A stretch of DNA of 64,000 nucleotides from Lewinellaceae bacterium (GCA_020636405.1 JACJXW010000004.1:1984001-2048000); one strand, 5' to 3'; counted from the first letter of the stretch, positions 26,252-35,445 are shown. The notes: a model not told the origin generated them from the sequence alone. A program made the numbers and translations.

Positions 26252-27130
26252 TCAACCCATGCTCATCGGCACATCCATCAGCAATACCTGGACGTCGCTG
26301 TCGGCCCGGACGGACACCTCGGCCGTATCCCAGATACCGAAACCATCCCGCGCATTGAGGCTTTGCCCGGCAATGGTAACATCTCCTTTGATGACAAAGG
26401 CGTACAGGCCATTACCCCGGGCCTTAATGCTGTAAACCAATTCGCAACCCTTATCGAGATTACCCATATGGAACCAGGCATTTTGGTGGATCCACACCCC
26501 CGTATCATCGGGATTAGGGGAGAGGATCTGATAGAGTTGATTCTTCAGGTTTTGAGTTTTCAGGGTGATCTGATCGTAGCGGGGAGTGACGTTCCGTTTG
26601 TTGGGAAAGAGCCAGATCTGCAGGAATTTCACATTCTGATCCTTGTTCTTGTTGTACTCGCTGTGAAAGATGCCCGTTCCGGCGCTCATCACCTGCACGT
26701 CACCCTGTTTGATGACAGCGGTGTTTCCCATGCTATCCTTGTGCTCGAGGTCGCCCTCCAGAGGAATGGAGATGATCTCCATATTGTCGTGGGGGTGGGT
26801 GCCGAAACCTCTGCCCGGGGCTACAATATCATCGTTCAGCACTCTTAGAACGCCGAAGTTCATCCGCTCCGGGTTGTAATAGTTGGCAAAGCTGAAGGAA
26901 TGGTGCGTGTTCAGCCAGCCGTGGTCCGCATGGCCGCGAGTACTGGCTTTGTGCAATACCGATTTCATACCTTTGATCTCTTTGTTGGGTAAATGATTGA
27001 ACCCCACCTGCTCCATGAGTTTGTCGTAGGTGCTCTTTTTCGTCTGGCTGTTGGCCTTCAGGAGGGAGCTCCCGGCCAGGGTGGCAGCAGTTCCCAGAGC
27101 TGCCTTCTTCAGAAAGTCCTTGCGGTCCAT
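26252..27130 (-). CDS. Pirin family protein, exported form
   Basis: This 292-residue protein is a bicupin of the pirin/quercetinase type. The metal-binding first cupin has GRGFGTHPHDNMEI and GTGIFHSEYN; the second is less conserved (QNAWFHMGNLDKG, GNGLYAFVIKGDV). It carries an N-terminal segment MDRKDFLKKAALGTAATLAGSSLLK that resembles a Tat-type signal but has RK in place of RR, so export is likely but not certain. Pirins have quercetin dioxygenase or regulatory roles; the substrate is unknown. It is the last gene before a terminator shared with the converging T9SS gene. Confidence 0.87.
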   Translation of the reverse strand: MDRKDFLKKAALGTAATLAGSSLLKANSQTKKSTYDKLMEQVGFNHLPNKEIKGMKSVLHKASTRGHADHGWLNTHHSFSFANYYNPERMNFGVLRVLNDDIVAPGRGFGTHPHDNMEIISIPLEGDLEHKDSMGNTAVIKQGDVQVMSAGTGIFHSEYNKNKDQNVKFLQIWLFPNKRNVTPRYDQITLKTQNLKNQLYQILSPNPDDTGVWIHQNAWFHMGNLDKGCELVYSIKARGNGLYAFVIKGDVTIAGQSLNARDGFGIWDTAEVSVRADSDVQVLLMDVPMSMG

Positions 27131-27295
27131 GGCTAGTTCCTGTTTTTACATGATGAAAATAACCGCCGATAGGGCAGCGGTAAAATTGCATACTGCAATA
27201 ATAAGAAAAAATTGATGTTTAAACAATGGTTGTATAGACATTAAATGAAAATAATCCTGGAAACCATTATCTTGATGCGGATAAAAAGCAGAACA

Positions 27296-27511
27296 ATGAA
27301 AAATACCATACTGCTTCAGAGCACCATCACTTGTCCTCACTGTGGGCGGCAGAAGGAAGAGCGGATGCCGGAAGACGCTTGTCAGTATTTTTACGAATGT
27401 GAGCATTGTGGTGCTATCCTCCGGCCCAGGAAAGGAGACTGCTGTGTATTTTGCTCCTATGGTTCGGTGGTTTGCCCGCCGGTGCAGCAGAAGGGCAAAG
27501 GATGCTGTTGA
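27296..27511 (+). CDS. GDCCVxC-motif small zinc-binding-type protein
   Basis: This 71-residue Cys-rich protein contains ITCPHCGRQK, YECEHCGAILRPRKGDCCVFCSYGSVVCPPVQ and a CC end. The GDCCVFCSYG stretch defines the GDCCVxC family, often found beside transporters of mercury or other metals; here the position that can be selenocysteine is Cys. It probably binds a metal through CxxC pairs. ATG at 27296 was chosen over 27245 because the family begins close to the CPHCG motif. The MFS transporter that converges on it has no proven link. Confidence 0.85.
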   Translation: MKNTILLQSTITCPHCGRQKEERMPEDACQYFYECEHCGAILRPRKGDCCVFCSYGSVVCPPVQQKGKGCC

Positions 27512-27553
27512 TTTTTTGATGGCAGGCTGCGAAGCCGCTTTACATTTCGAGGC

Positions 27554-28756
27554 CTATTCTCCTTCCATCCTTACCAGAATAACCATGGCCGAAATGATCG
27601 TTAGCCCTCCGATCACACCGATTGCCCAGCCGATACCCAGTGCATCGGCCACCATGCCTGCCAGCAGGGCGCCGATGGCATAGCCCAGGTCCCGCCACAG
27701 GCGGAACGCGCCTATGCTCTCCGCCCGCTGCTGCGGAGGCGAATAGTCGGCAATAGCGGCCAGGAAGGTGGGGTAGACAATGGCGGTGCCTATGCCGAGA
27801 AGGGCGGAGAGGGCGGCGAATTGGGAAAAAGTGAAAGCGAAAATCATAAGCAGTAGGGCCAGGCCTTGCAACAACATGCCCCAGAACAGCATTTTCTTTT
27901 TGTTGAGGTGGTCGGCCAGTTTGCCGGCCAGTAATTGCCCCAGCCCCCAGACAATAGGGTAGAGCGCAACGATCTTACCGATTTCCTCCAGGCCGAAATC
28001 CTTCGTGGCCAATAGCAAGGGCAATACGCCCCAAACCATGCCGTCGTTGAGATTGTTGACCAGCCCGGCCTGGGTGACGGACCCCAGATTTTTATTCCTC
28101 CAGGTGGTGTCCCAAAATACATGCCGGAGCGGAGGCGCCTGGCTCTGAGCGGTCTCCAGGGCAACATGGTGTTCTGTATCTTTCACAAGGAACCAGCTGG
28201 TAAGCAGCCCGAGCAGGGCAAAGCCGATGCCCAGATAGAAAGGGTAGGGGCGGGTGCCGTAATTCGCAGCCATCCAGCCGGTGAGGAAGGCCACCGCACC
28301 CACGGCCAGGTAGCCGGCCGATTCGTTCAGGCCCATGGCCAGCCCCCGGTTTTTCTCTCCCACCAGGTCGATCTTCATCACCACTGTGCTCGACCAGCAT
28401 AACCCCTGATTAATGCCGAGCAGGATGTTGGCGAAAATGACCCAGCTCCATGCCGGAGCATAGATGATCAGTAGCGGCACCGGCAGGCCGATCAGCCAAC
28501 CCAGCGTGAGCAGGTTTTTGCGGCCTACTTTATCGGCCCATGCTCCGGTGTAGTAGTTGGTTATAGCCTTCGTTATGCCAAAAACGACGATAAAGGAGAG
28601 AATGGCCGTCCTGGCTGCAAGCCCGAAATCGGCCTCAGCGATCTCCGGCAATATGGTCCGCTCCAGCCCCACCATGCCGCCCACAAAAGCATTGATGACA
28701 ACCAGCAGCGTGAACTGCCGCCAGTTCTGGCGAAGGCCTAATTGTACCATTTGCAT
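27554..28756 (-). CDS. MFS transporter
   Basis: This 400-residue protein has 12 likely membrane helices. Motif A is seen after helix 2 as GAWADKVGRKNLL, and the second half has a related KLADHLNKKK. The ESAGYLAVG and AFRLWRDLGYAIGALLAG segments are drug/efflux-type features. It resembles transporters in metal and arsenic resistance loci, but the substrate cannot be read from sequence. It converges on the GDCCVxC gene. Confidence 0.88.
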   Translation of the reverse strand: MQMVQLGLRQNWRQFTLLVVINAFVGGMVGLERTILPEIAEADFGLAARTAILSFIVVFGITKAITNYYTGAWADKVGRKNLLTLGWLIGLPVPLLIIYAPAWSWVIFANILLGINQGLCWSSTVVMKIDLVGEKNRGLAMGLNESAGYLAVGAVAFLTGWMAANYGTRPYPFYLGIGFALLGLLTSWFLVKDTEHHVALETAQSQAPPLRHVFWDTTWRNKNLGSVTQAGLVNNLNDGMVWGVLPLLLATKDFGLEEIGKIVALYPIVWGLGQLLAGKLADHLNKKKMLFWGMLLQGLALLLMIFAFTFSQFAALSALLGIGTAIVYPTFLAAIADYSPPQQRAESIGAFRLWRDLGYAIGALLAGMVADALGIGWAIGVIGGLTIISAMVILVRMEGE

Positions 28757-28784
28757 CGGGTTTAAATTCAGGAACGACTATTGG

Positions 28785-28861
28785 CATATGAACTGAATTA
28801 GTGAATGAGCGAAGGACTGAATATCAAGGGCTTAAACCCGGTTTCCCGTTTCTCTATTGGT
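28785..28861 (-). repeat. Dispersed inverted repeat, copy 2
   Basis: This is the reverse complement partner of 23401-23477 (about 77 bases, roughly 83 percent identical by eye). It sits between the MFS and methyltransferase genes, which diverge. Confidence 0.8.
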
Positions 28862-28946
28862 GGCCATATCCTTTGCTTGCCTAAAATAACTCTTTTTCAA
28901 CTCAAATGTCAAAACATATGTTCATGTATTTGATTATTAGAGAACA

Positions 28947-29597
28947 ATGGAAAAAACAGACAGGACTTTTGAAATACAACGCCATTGGGACGATATCTAC
29001 CAGCGAAGTGAAACGAATAGCCTGGGGTGGTACGAGGAATCCCCTGAGCCATCGCTTCAGTTGATCCGGGAATGTGGGGTAGCCAAAGACGCACGCATAC
29101 TTCACGTCGGCGCCGGTGCTACCACGCTCATCGATAAATTGCTGGAAGAAGGTTTCGGCAATCAGATTGCGACGGACATCAGCGGGCAGGCCTTGCAGGC
29201 GCTGCGACGCCGGCTCGGGCCTGAGGCCAGCCAGAAGATGGAGTGGATCACCGATGACCTCACTGCTCCCTCTTCTCTGAGGGGCATCGCACCGGTGAGC
29301 CTGTGGCATGACCGGGCAGTAATGCATTTTTTTGTGAAAGAGGAAGAAAGAAGGCCCTATTTTGACCTTCTGCGCCATTTGGTATTGCCCGGAGGATGGG
29401 CCATTATTGCCGCGTTTCATCTCGAGGGGGCCGAAAAATGCAGTGGATTGCCTGTTCGCAGGTACGATGAGGCCCTGTTAGCCAGAGAATTGGGCCCCGA
29501 ATTCCGGTTGGCCCGGGCGTTCTCCTATCAATATATTATGCCTTCAGGAGCTTCCCGCCCTTACATTTATACCTTGTTTGAAAGAGGGCCCGTCTGA
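28947..29597 (+). CDS. SAM-dependent methyltransferase
   Basis: This 216-residue class I methyltransferase opens with the pattern HWDDIYQRSETNSLGWYEESPEPSLQLI, then the SAM-binding ILHVGAGATTLIDKLL, the acidic ATDISGQAL, and WITDDL. WHDRAVMHFF is characteristic of the thiopurine methyltransferase/TehB-like branch, which often detoxifies metalloids or thiols. The neighbours (GDCCVxC protein, MFS and CDF transporters) fit a resistance role, but this is inference. Confidence 0.85.
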   Translation: MEKTDRTFEIQRHWDDIYQRSETNSLGWYEESPEPSLQLIRECGVAKDARILHVGAGATTLIDKLLEEGFGNQIATDISGQALQALRRRLGPEASQKMEWITDDLTAPSSLRGIAPVSLWHDRAVMHFFVKEEERRPYFDLLRHLVLPGGWAIIAAFHLEGAEKCSGLPVRRYDEALLARELGPEFRLARAFSYQYIMPSGASRPYIYTLFERGPV

Positions 29598-29603
29598 AAA
29601 TAC

Positions 29604-29828
29604 TTACAGGTAGAAGTAAGGGATGAAGTAGATAGGAGGGACGTTTTCCCAGGAAAACTCTTCATTCCCTTCCTGCTTTTCCTGCTCCTCTCCTTCCGGG
29701 GCGAAATAAACCTCATCCCACCAGGATGCGGATTCTGCCAGGCGTTGAGCGGCCGAAGTCAGGATGAAGGAGAACCCTTTTGTGATTTTGGAGTAGATGC
29801 CAGCACTTTCAACAGATGCGGTTTTCAT
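29604..29828 (-). CDS. Small protein, function unknown
   Basis: This 74-residue frame is rich in acidic and aromatic residues (EEFSWENVPPIYFIPYFYL at the end, EGEEQEKQEGNEE in the middle). It converges on the methyltransferase with a six-base gap. I see no family motif; coding status is supported only by the frame and the plausible start. Confidence 0.4.
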   Translation of the reverse strand: MKTASVESAGIYSKITKGFSFILTSAAQRLAESASWWDEVYFAPEGEEQEKQEGNEEFSWENVPPIYFIPYFYL

Positions 29829-29933
29829 GTCTGTTTATTTTTGGTGATTCGATCCATTCGACAATACAAAGATGCAGGCGTCCGGCGCGGCCTGCGCCGA
29901 CTATTGTTTCAAAATGGTGGATCATTGTTGCAA

Positions 29934-29964
29934 TTGTGTTGCATTGCCCTAATACTTACCTTTG
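29934..29964 (+). promoter_or_regulatory. Bacteroidota-type promoter for the CDF exporter
   Basis: TTG at 29934-29936 and TACCTTTG at 29957-29964 are 20 bases apart. Transcription should start near 29970, which favours the ATG at 29998 over the one at 29965. Confidence 0.65.
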
Positions 29965-29997
29965 ATGCCTGACGAAACTGAAATCAAAGAGATTCCT

Positions 29998-30885
29998 ATG
30001 CCGCACGATCACAGCCACCACCACCACGGCCGTTCCGGGCGAAACCTGGCCATCGCCTTTTTTCTCAACCTGGCTTTTACGATCCTGGAAGCCATTGGCG
30101 GCTTGCTGACCAACAGCGTGGCTATTCTTTCCGATGCCCTGCACGACCTGGGCGACAGCTTCTCCCTGGGCTTTGCGTGGTACCTGGACCGGAAGTCCAA
30201 ACAAAAACCCACAGCACAATACACCTTCGGCTATCGCCGCTTTTCGTTGCTGGGGGCACTGGTTAACAGCCTGGTCCTTATTGCGGGCTCGGTGTACATC
30301 ATCTATGAGGCGGTGGGAAGGATACTGCAACCCCAGCATTCCAATGCCCAGGGGATGTTGCTCTTCGCTCTATTCGGCGTTGCAGTCAATGGCTACGCTG
30401 CCTGGAAGCTGAGCAGCGGCAAAACGATGAACGAACGGGTAGCTTCCTGGCATCTCCTGGAGGACGTACTCGGCTGGGTGGCGGTACTGATTGTGGCGGT
30501 AGTGCTCCTGTTCACGGATGTCCATTACCTCGACCCGGCCCTTTCTCTGGCCATCACCTTATATATATTGTATAACGTAGTGCGCCGCCTGAAAGAGACG
30601 CTACATCTCTTTCTTCAGGGAGTGCCCGAAGGGATTGTGGTCCGGGATATCGAACAGGAACTACTGGCAGTGCCGAACGTGGGGTCGTTGCACCACACTC
30701 ATCTCTGGTCGCTGGAAGGAGAGCACCACGTCTTTACAGCCCATGTAGTGCTGAAAGACATTTCAACCTTTGGCCAGATACTGGAGGCCAAGCGGCGGAT
30801 CAAGGATATTCTCAAGGGATATTCCTTCTCTCATTTTACCATTGAGACGGAGCTTGACGAAGAAGATTGTGAACTGGTGGAATAG
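29998..30885 (+). CDS. Cation diffusion facilitator (zinc/cobalt exporter)
   Basis: This 295-residue exporter starts with a His-rich loop (MPHDHSHHHHGRSGR) and has six membrane helices. Helix 2 carries the AILSDALHDLGDS motif with the two Asp and nearby His that bind Zn, and helix 5 has SWHLLEDVLGW with His and Asp. The C-terminal cytoplasmic domain includes HHTHLWSLEGEHHVFTAHVVL, the ferredoxin-like metal sensor. It exports Zn2+ or a similar ion in exchange for protons. ATG at 29998 was chosen because a -7 box ends at 29964; 29965 is the alternative. Confidence 0.92.
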   Translation: MPHDHSHHHHGRSGRNLAIAFFLNLAFTILEAIGGLLTNSVAILSDALHDLGDSFSLGFAWYLDRKSKQKPTAQYTFGYRRFSLLGALVNSLVLIAGSVYIIYEAVGRILQPQHSNAQGMLLFALFGVAVNGYAAWKLSSGKTMNERVASWHLLEDVLGWVAVLIVAVVLLFTDVHYLDPALSLAITLYILYNVVRRLKETLHLFLQGVPEGIVVRDIEQELLAVPNVGSLHHTHLWSLEGEHHVFTAHVVLKDISTFGQILEAKRRIKDILKGYSFSHFTIETELDEEDCELVE

Positions 30886-31024
30886 CGTCAGCCGGAAAGC
30901 GGACATGAGCGAAGCCTCTGACGAAGAAAAGCGGAAGAGCGAAGGAGACGTACACAAAGATACGCTTTCCTTTTTCGCCCGCCTTCGTACCTTACGGGTG
31001 AATTTCCGGCTCCCAATAAAACAT

Positions 31025-31032
31025 TATTTTTG
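31025..31032 (+). promoter_or_regulatory. Candidate -7 box (TATTTTTG) for the lipoprotein at 31082
   Basis: TATTTTTG fits TAnnTTTG, 49 bases before the start. A -33 element is not evident. Confidence 0.35.
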
Positions 31033-31081
31033 CAGGCGCATTAGAATAAGAGTTTCTAAACCGAAGAAAATCTGTCTTGCT

Positions 31082-31540
31082 ATGAAAGCTTTTCTGCAGT
31101 GTGCTGCTATAGCTCTGGCCCTGTTCGGTTGCAGCCAGTTTGGCCACCACCTGAACAGTGACGACGAGTTGGAAGGCCTAATTGCCGCTGAGGTTCATGC
31201 GGCAGTTTCCGGCAATATCGGCCTGGTTACCCTCTCGGAAGTAGGCGACTTTCCGTGGGATCACCTGTTGATCCTCGCGCCCTATACCGCCCTCAGCACA
31301 GTGGAGGATTCGCTGGGAGTGAAGCTAAGCAGCCTGGGGCATTTCGGTATAAATGAACGGGATGATGTTACGCTCATGGTGTTCGTCGAAGGGGATACCC
31401 CCGTTCGGGCTGTCGCATATCCCCGCTCTGCCGGCGATTTTGCTGAAGTAGAACCGGTACTGATCCCGAGGGAGAAAGCCATTTTCCCCATTGAGCCTAT
31501 GCCAAACGGCAGGGTGAAAATGAGGCTGGCCGGCCAATAG
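31082..31540 (+). CDS. Small lipoprotein, function unknown
   Basis: This 152-residue protein begins with a lipoprotein signal (MKAFLQCAAIALALFGC) and should be anchored at Cys17. The mature part has short strands (NIGLVTLSEVGDFPWDHLLIL, DDVTLMVFVEGDTPVRAVAYPRS) and ends with a basic turn. No family motif is recognised. ATG at 31082 begins the signal; the longer upstream frame runs through the preceding gene. Confidence 0.75.
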   Translation: MKAFLQCAAIALALFGCSQFGHHLNSDDELEGLIAAEVHAAVSGNIGLVTLSEVGDFPWDHLLILAPYTALSTVEDSLGVKLSSLGHFGINERDDVTLMVFVEGDTPVRAVAYPRSAGDFAEVEPVLIPREKAIFPIEPMPNGRVKMRLAGQ

Positions 31541-31545
31541 CCGGT

Positions 31546-32061
31546 TTACTCCCAGCTTTCTCCCGTCAGTAGTTCCACCGGGTAAGTTATGAAGTCGTAC
31601 TGTTTATAGATCTTGCCTTGCTGATCAAAGTAGAGCCAGATGGTGAAGGAGGCGTCATCCCATTCCTGAAGTTTGCCGTGCCAGTAGAAAGGGTTGAAAT
31701 GGCCCCGCCCGACGGCAATGCTGTCGTTGGCAACCAGAGATTCCAACTCCAGGTGCGCCTGATCGGGCGACATTTTTTCAAAGCCGGGATCGGGCCAGTT
31801 GTAGAACGCCTTAAAGCCGCCGATACTTTTGGCCCTGTAACGCATATTAGTATCGGTAAACTGTACGTCATCCCGGTAAAAGGAAAGCAGTTTCTCCCAG
31901 TCGGTGCGCTGGCTGAAAGTTTGGAAGTAGGCGGTGGCCTGTCGCTCCGTTTGCTGTTGGAGGGCCGGGGTGCCTTTTTCGGTGCAGGCACTAGCCAGCA
32001 TGAGGAGGGCAAGCATTAGTATTCCGGATAGGACGGGGGCTTTTGTTGTGGTAAGATCCAT
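31546..32061 (-). CDS. SnoaL/NTF2-like lipoprotein
   Basis: This 171-residue protein has a lipoprotein signal (GILMLALLMLASAC). The mature part has an NTF2/SnoaL-like pattern: RQATAYFQTFSQRTDWEKLLSFYRDDVQFTDTNM, then a conserved strand pair ending in FTIWLYFDQQGKIYKQYDF. Such folds bind small molecules or act as simple enzymes; the ligand is unknown. It converges on the lipoprotein at 31082 with a five-base gap. Confidence 0.72.
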   Translation of the reverse strand: MDLTTTKAPVLSGILMLALLMLASACTEKGTPALQQQTERQATAYFQTFSQRTDWEKLLSFYRDDVQFTDTNMRYRAKSIGGFKAFYNWPDPGFEKMSPDQAHLELESLVANDSIAVGRGHFNPFYWHGKLQEWDDASFTIWLYFDQQGKIYKQYDFITYPVELLTGESWE

Positions 32062-32153
32062 GGTTTAATTTTTTCTTCAGCAGTATTCCAAATATACGAT
32101 TTGTCGAAAAGCCAATTTATGATTATGTTGTCGGTTATTCCAAACCAATTGAT

Positions 32154-34418
32154 ATGATAAAAGCATACCGTTCCAAAGCCCGTAACCTTGTACAGCAGAT
32201 GACGCTGGAGGAAAAGGCCGCTCTGTGTTCCGGGCAGGATATGTGGGCCACCAAGCCCATTGAACGCCTGGGTATCCCATCCATTTGGCTGTCTGATGGG
32301 CCTACCGGCCTGCGCAAGGCTGCCAGCGGGCAGGAAGGAGGGCTGGGCAGCAGCCTTCCCGCCACTTGTTTTCCGACGGCTTCCGCTTTAGGCGCTTCCT
32401 GGGATATCCAGCTGGCCTTTGAAGTGGGACAGGCCATCGGCCGCGAATGCCAGGTTCAGGGCGTACAAGTCCTTTTGGCGCCTGGGGTCAATATGAAGCG
32501 TTCGCCGCTCGGCGGGCGCAATTTTGAGTATTTTGCCGAAGATCCGGCCCTGGCGGGCGAAATGGCCGCTGCCTATATCCGTGGGGTACAGAGCGAGGGA
32601 GTGGGCGCCTGTCTGAAACACTTTGCCGTCAACAACCAGGAATTTGAGCGCATGTTCATCAGCGCTGAAGTGGATGAGCGCACGCTGCGGGAAATTTACC
32701 TGCCCGCCTTCGAGACCGCCCTGGAAAAAGGGCGCCCGTGGACGGTAATGTGCGCCTACAACAAGGTAAATGGCATCTATGCTTCCGAACACCCCTATTT
32801 GCTACACCATATATTAAAAGAAGAATGGGGGTATGGTGGTTTTGTCGTCTCCGATTGGGGTGCCGTCAATGACCGGGTGGAGGGCATTCGCGCGGGGCTC
32901 CATCTGGAGATGCCCTCCAGCGGCGGTTACAATGACCAGAAGATCGTGGCAGCTGTGCGCAGTGGCGAGCTTTCTGAGAGCCGCCTGGATGAGGTCGTCG
33001 GAGACCTGCTGGCGGTTATCCTGCTGGCCGATGCCTCCCGGAAGGCCGGCTTGTCGGTCGATTCTGCCCGGCACCACCAGCTGGCCCGAAAGGCAGCGGC
33101 TGAGTGTATGGTTCTGCTCAAAAATGAAGAAGACATTCTTCCCCTGTCGGAAGAGGGGTCTGTCGCAGTGATCGGCCATTTTGCCAAAGAACCCCGTTTC
33201 CAGGGCGCCGGTAGTTCGCAAGTAGTTCCCACTCAGGTTGATAATGCCTGGGATGCCTTGCAGCATTATTACAATAACCTCACTTATGCTCCGGGGTATC
33301 AGGACCCGGACCGGCCAGATTCGCAACTCATCGAGGAAGCCTGCCGGGTGGCACGGGAATCGGAGGTGGCCGTCGTATTTGTCGGACTGCCTTCCAAGTA
33401 CGAATCGGAAAGCTTTGACCGCCGCCACATCAGCCTGCCTCCGGCGCATAATGCATTGGTGGAAGCAGTGGCCCGCGTACAACCCAATACGGTGGTTGTG
33501 CTCACCAACGGCTCGGCCGTAAGCCTGCCCTGGCATCGGAATGTGAAGGCTATCCTTGAAGGTTGGCTGGCCGGACAGGGTGGGGGAGGCGCTGTGGCCG
33601 ATGTGTTGTCCGGAAAGGTAAATCCTTCCGGGAAATTATCGGAAACCTTCCCTCAGCGGCTGGAGCATGATCCTGCCTTTCTCAACTGGCCCGGCGCCAA
33701 TGGCAAGGTCCACTACGGAGAAGGCATCTTTATCGGATACCGGTATTACGATACCAAGGCCATCGAGCCCTTGTTTCCCTTCGGGCACGGTTTGTCCTAT
33801 ACCAATTTTGAATATTCCGGTATGAAACTGAGCGAGTCTGCTCTGGGCGAGGAGCTCCATATCACCGTGAGAGTCTCTGTTCACAACACCGGGAAGAGAG
33901 CGGGCCAGGAAATCGTACAGCTCTATGTAAGACAAGAGGCCTGCCAGCTGCAACGGCCGGAAAAAGAACTGCGGGCCTTTGCCAAGGTGTCGTTGGAGCC
34001 CGGCGGCCAGAAGGAGATAATCTTCCACCTGAACCAGCGGGATTTTGCCTATTACCACCCCGCCGCCGGCGCCTGGGTGGCCGAAAGCGGCATCTATTAT
34101 ATTATGGTAGGCGCATCCAGCCGTGACATCCGCCTGGAGCAGGCTTTTGAACTGCAGTCCGGCGAAGAACTTTTCGTTCCTTTCACCCGCTACACGCCGA
34201 TCAAAGCCTGGTTGCAACATCCTCGCTCCGCTGAAAAGATGAAAGCGATGATGGAAAAGGTGTGGCAATACCAGGGGGGCAAACCCACCGATGCAGACGC
34301 CTTGAAGATGATGGAAGCGCACGTCATGGACCTTCCCCTGGCCAAGTTGGTGGCAGCCTCCCGTGGCGCCTTCTCCCTGGAGCAGGTCGATGAGATGGTG
34401 AAGATGGTGAATGGGTAG
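32154..34418 (+). CDS. Glycoside hydrolase family 3 beta-glucosidase
   Basis: This 754-residue enzyme begins with the GH3 barrel (QMTLEEKAALCSGQDMW, then SDGPTGLR). The nucleophile Asp is in VVSDWGAV at residue 234. A second alpha/beta sandwich domain follows, with VAVVFVGLPSKYESESFDRRHISLP and the acid/base loop nearby, and a C-terminal fibronectin-III-like domain (GREIVQLYVR-type sequence GQEIVQLYVRQEA). No signal peptide is present, so it is probably cytoplasmic and acts on imported disaccharides. Final specificity (glucoside or xyloside) cannot be decided by eye. Confidence 0.92.
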   Translation: MIKAYRSKARNLVQQMTLEEKAALCSGQDMWATKPIERLGIPSIWLSDGPTGLRKAASGQEGGLGSSLPATCFPTASALGASWDIQLAFEVGQAIGRECQVQGVQVLLAPGVNMKRSPLGGRNFEYFAEDPALAGEMAAAYIRGVQSEGVGACLKHFAVNNQEFERMFISAEVDERTLREIYLPAFETALEKGRPWTVMCAYNKVNGIYASEHPYLLHHILKEEWGYGGFVVSDWGAVNDRVEGIRAGLHLEMPSSGGYNDQKIVAAVRSGELSESRLDEVVGDLLAVILLADASRKAGLSVDSARHHQLARKAAAECMVLLKNEEDILPLSEEGSVAVIGHFAKEPRFQGAGSSQVVPTQVDNAWDALQHYYNNLTYAPGYQDPDRPDSQLIEEACRVARESEVAVVFVGLPSKYESESFDRRHISLPPAHNALVEAVARVQPNTVVVLTNGSAVSLPWHRNVKAILEGWLAGQGGGGAVADVLSGKVNPSGKLSETFPQRLEHDPAFLNWPGANGKVHYGEGIFIGYRYYDTKAIEPLFPFGHGLSYTNFEYSGMKLSESALGEELHITVRVSVHNTGKRAGQEIVQLYVRQEACQLQRPEKELRAFAKVSLEPGGQKEIIFHLNQRDFAYYHPAAGAWVAESGIYYIMVGASSRDIRLEQAFELQSGEELFVPFTRYTPIKAWLQHPRSAEKMKAMMEKVWQYQGGKPTDADALKMMEAHVMDLPLAKLVAASRGAFSLEQVDEMVKMVNG

Positions 34419-34426
34419 GGGGGGAT

Positions 34427-34482
34427 GTGTTGAGGTGTTGAGGTGTTGAGGTGTTGAGGTGTTGAGGTGTTGAGGTGTTGAG
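34427..34482. repeat. Seven tandem octamers (GTGTTGAG)
   Basis: The octamer GTGTTGAG repeats exactly seven times, just after the GH3 stop. It belongs with the other octamer arrays at 2343-2490 and 35323-35445. Confidence 0.95.
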
Positions 34483-34514
34483 GTGGTTTCTGGGGTCCTA
34501 GTTACCTAAACATC

Positions 34515-35270
34515 CTACCCGTCCCACTCCGTCCTCGCCACGGCCAGTTCCTTCCCGTCCTCCTGCCGAACGAGCCGGTGCAGGTATTGCCCTTCGGCTT
34601 CCAGGGGGTGCACTTCGGCACACACCTGGTCCCCCCACTGGCATTCCGCGCGATAGTTGATGTCCAGCTTTTGGAGCTGGCCCTTTTCCAGGGCGGGCCC
34701 CGGGAGGGGTTCCAGCAGCCACTGTATATATAAGGTGTTGTTGAGGTGCAGGTTGAAGTCGAGGTCGTGCCAGTTGACCTCGAAGTTTTTGCTGGAATGA
34801 GCTTCCCCGAAGCGAGGCAGGCGGCTGGCCGGCCGGGGCAGGCAGGCTTCCGGAGGTGGAATTTTCTCCTGGAGTGCGAGGATGTGCTCCGGAATGGGTG
34901 CCATGCTGCGGCTCCGGGTATCCATCAGCAGCCAGGTGGAGGAGGACGCGGCCAGCAGTTCCTCGTCCTCGCTGAGCACCTTGTAGTCCCGGTAGGTGAA
35001 CAGGCGTTCGAAACCGGCCGGGTAGGTCATTACCTGTATGCGCTCTCCGAGGTTCGGCAGGCGGTACACCTGCAACTGCTTGCGCATGAGCACCCAGGAG
35101 ATGTGCTCCGGCGACAGGTCCCATACCGACAATTTGAGCTTGATGACGTTTTGCATGGCCGCTTCCTGCATCAGGCGCACCAGGGCCGGAATGGTCATGC
35201 GCTTGCGGCTGTCGATCTCGTAGGTGCGTACTTCGTAGTGGTCCTGGTATCCGATGGAGGGGACTTGCAT
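34515..35270 (-). CDS. Acyl-ACP thioesterase (FatA/FatB-like)
   Basis: This 251-residue protein has two hot-dog folds of the acyl-ACP thioesterase family: the first with RTYEIDSRKRMTIPALVRLMQEAAMQ and WVLMRKQLQVYRLPNLGERIQVMTYP, the second with NFEVNWHDLDFNLHLNNTLYIQWLLEPLP, where the D-N-H type residues fit the family's catalytic region. It releases free fatty acid from acyl-ACP. The longer frame up to 35471 is due to repeat DNA in front and was not used; ATG at 35270 begins the conserved part. Confidence 0.88.
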   Translation of the reverse strand: MQVPSIGYQDHYEVRTYEIDSRKRMTIPALVRLMQEAAMQNVIKLKLSVWDLSPEHISWVLMRKQLQVYRLPNLGERIQVMTYPAGFERLFTYRDYKVLSEDEELLAASSSTWLLMDTRSRSMAPIPEHILALQEKIPPPEACLPRPASRLPRFGEAHSSKNFEVNWHDLDFNLHLNNTLYIQWLLEPLPGPALEKGQLQKLDINYRAECQWGDQVCAEVHPLEAEGQYLHRLVRQEDGKELAVARTEWDG

Positions 35271-35322
35271 GGATGGAGGATTTGGTGGTTTTGAGATTGA
35301 AAGTACGAAAAGATGAGTAATT

Positions 35323-35445
35323 TCGTGTATTCGTGTATTCGTGTATTCGTCTCCGCCCGACCGAAGCCTTGGCGAAGGCGGGGATTCGTGTATTCGCCCT
35401 GCCCGCCGAAGCCTCGGCGAAGGCGGGTGTATTCGTGTATTCGGG
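35323..35445. repeat. CGTGTATT octamers with two REP-like palindromes
   Basis: Copies of CGTGTATT alternate with two palindromes (35353-35383 and 35401-35427) of type CCGCCxxxxGAAGCC...GGCGAAGGCGG. The second has the arms GCCCGCC and GGCGGG and the same GAAGC loop start as the element at 800-830. Confidence 0.85.
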
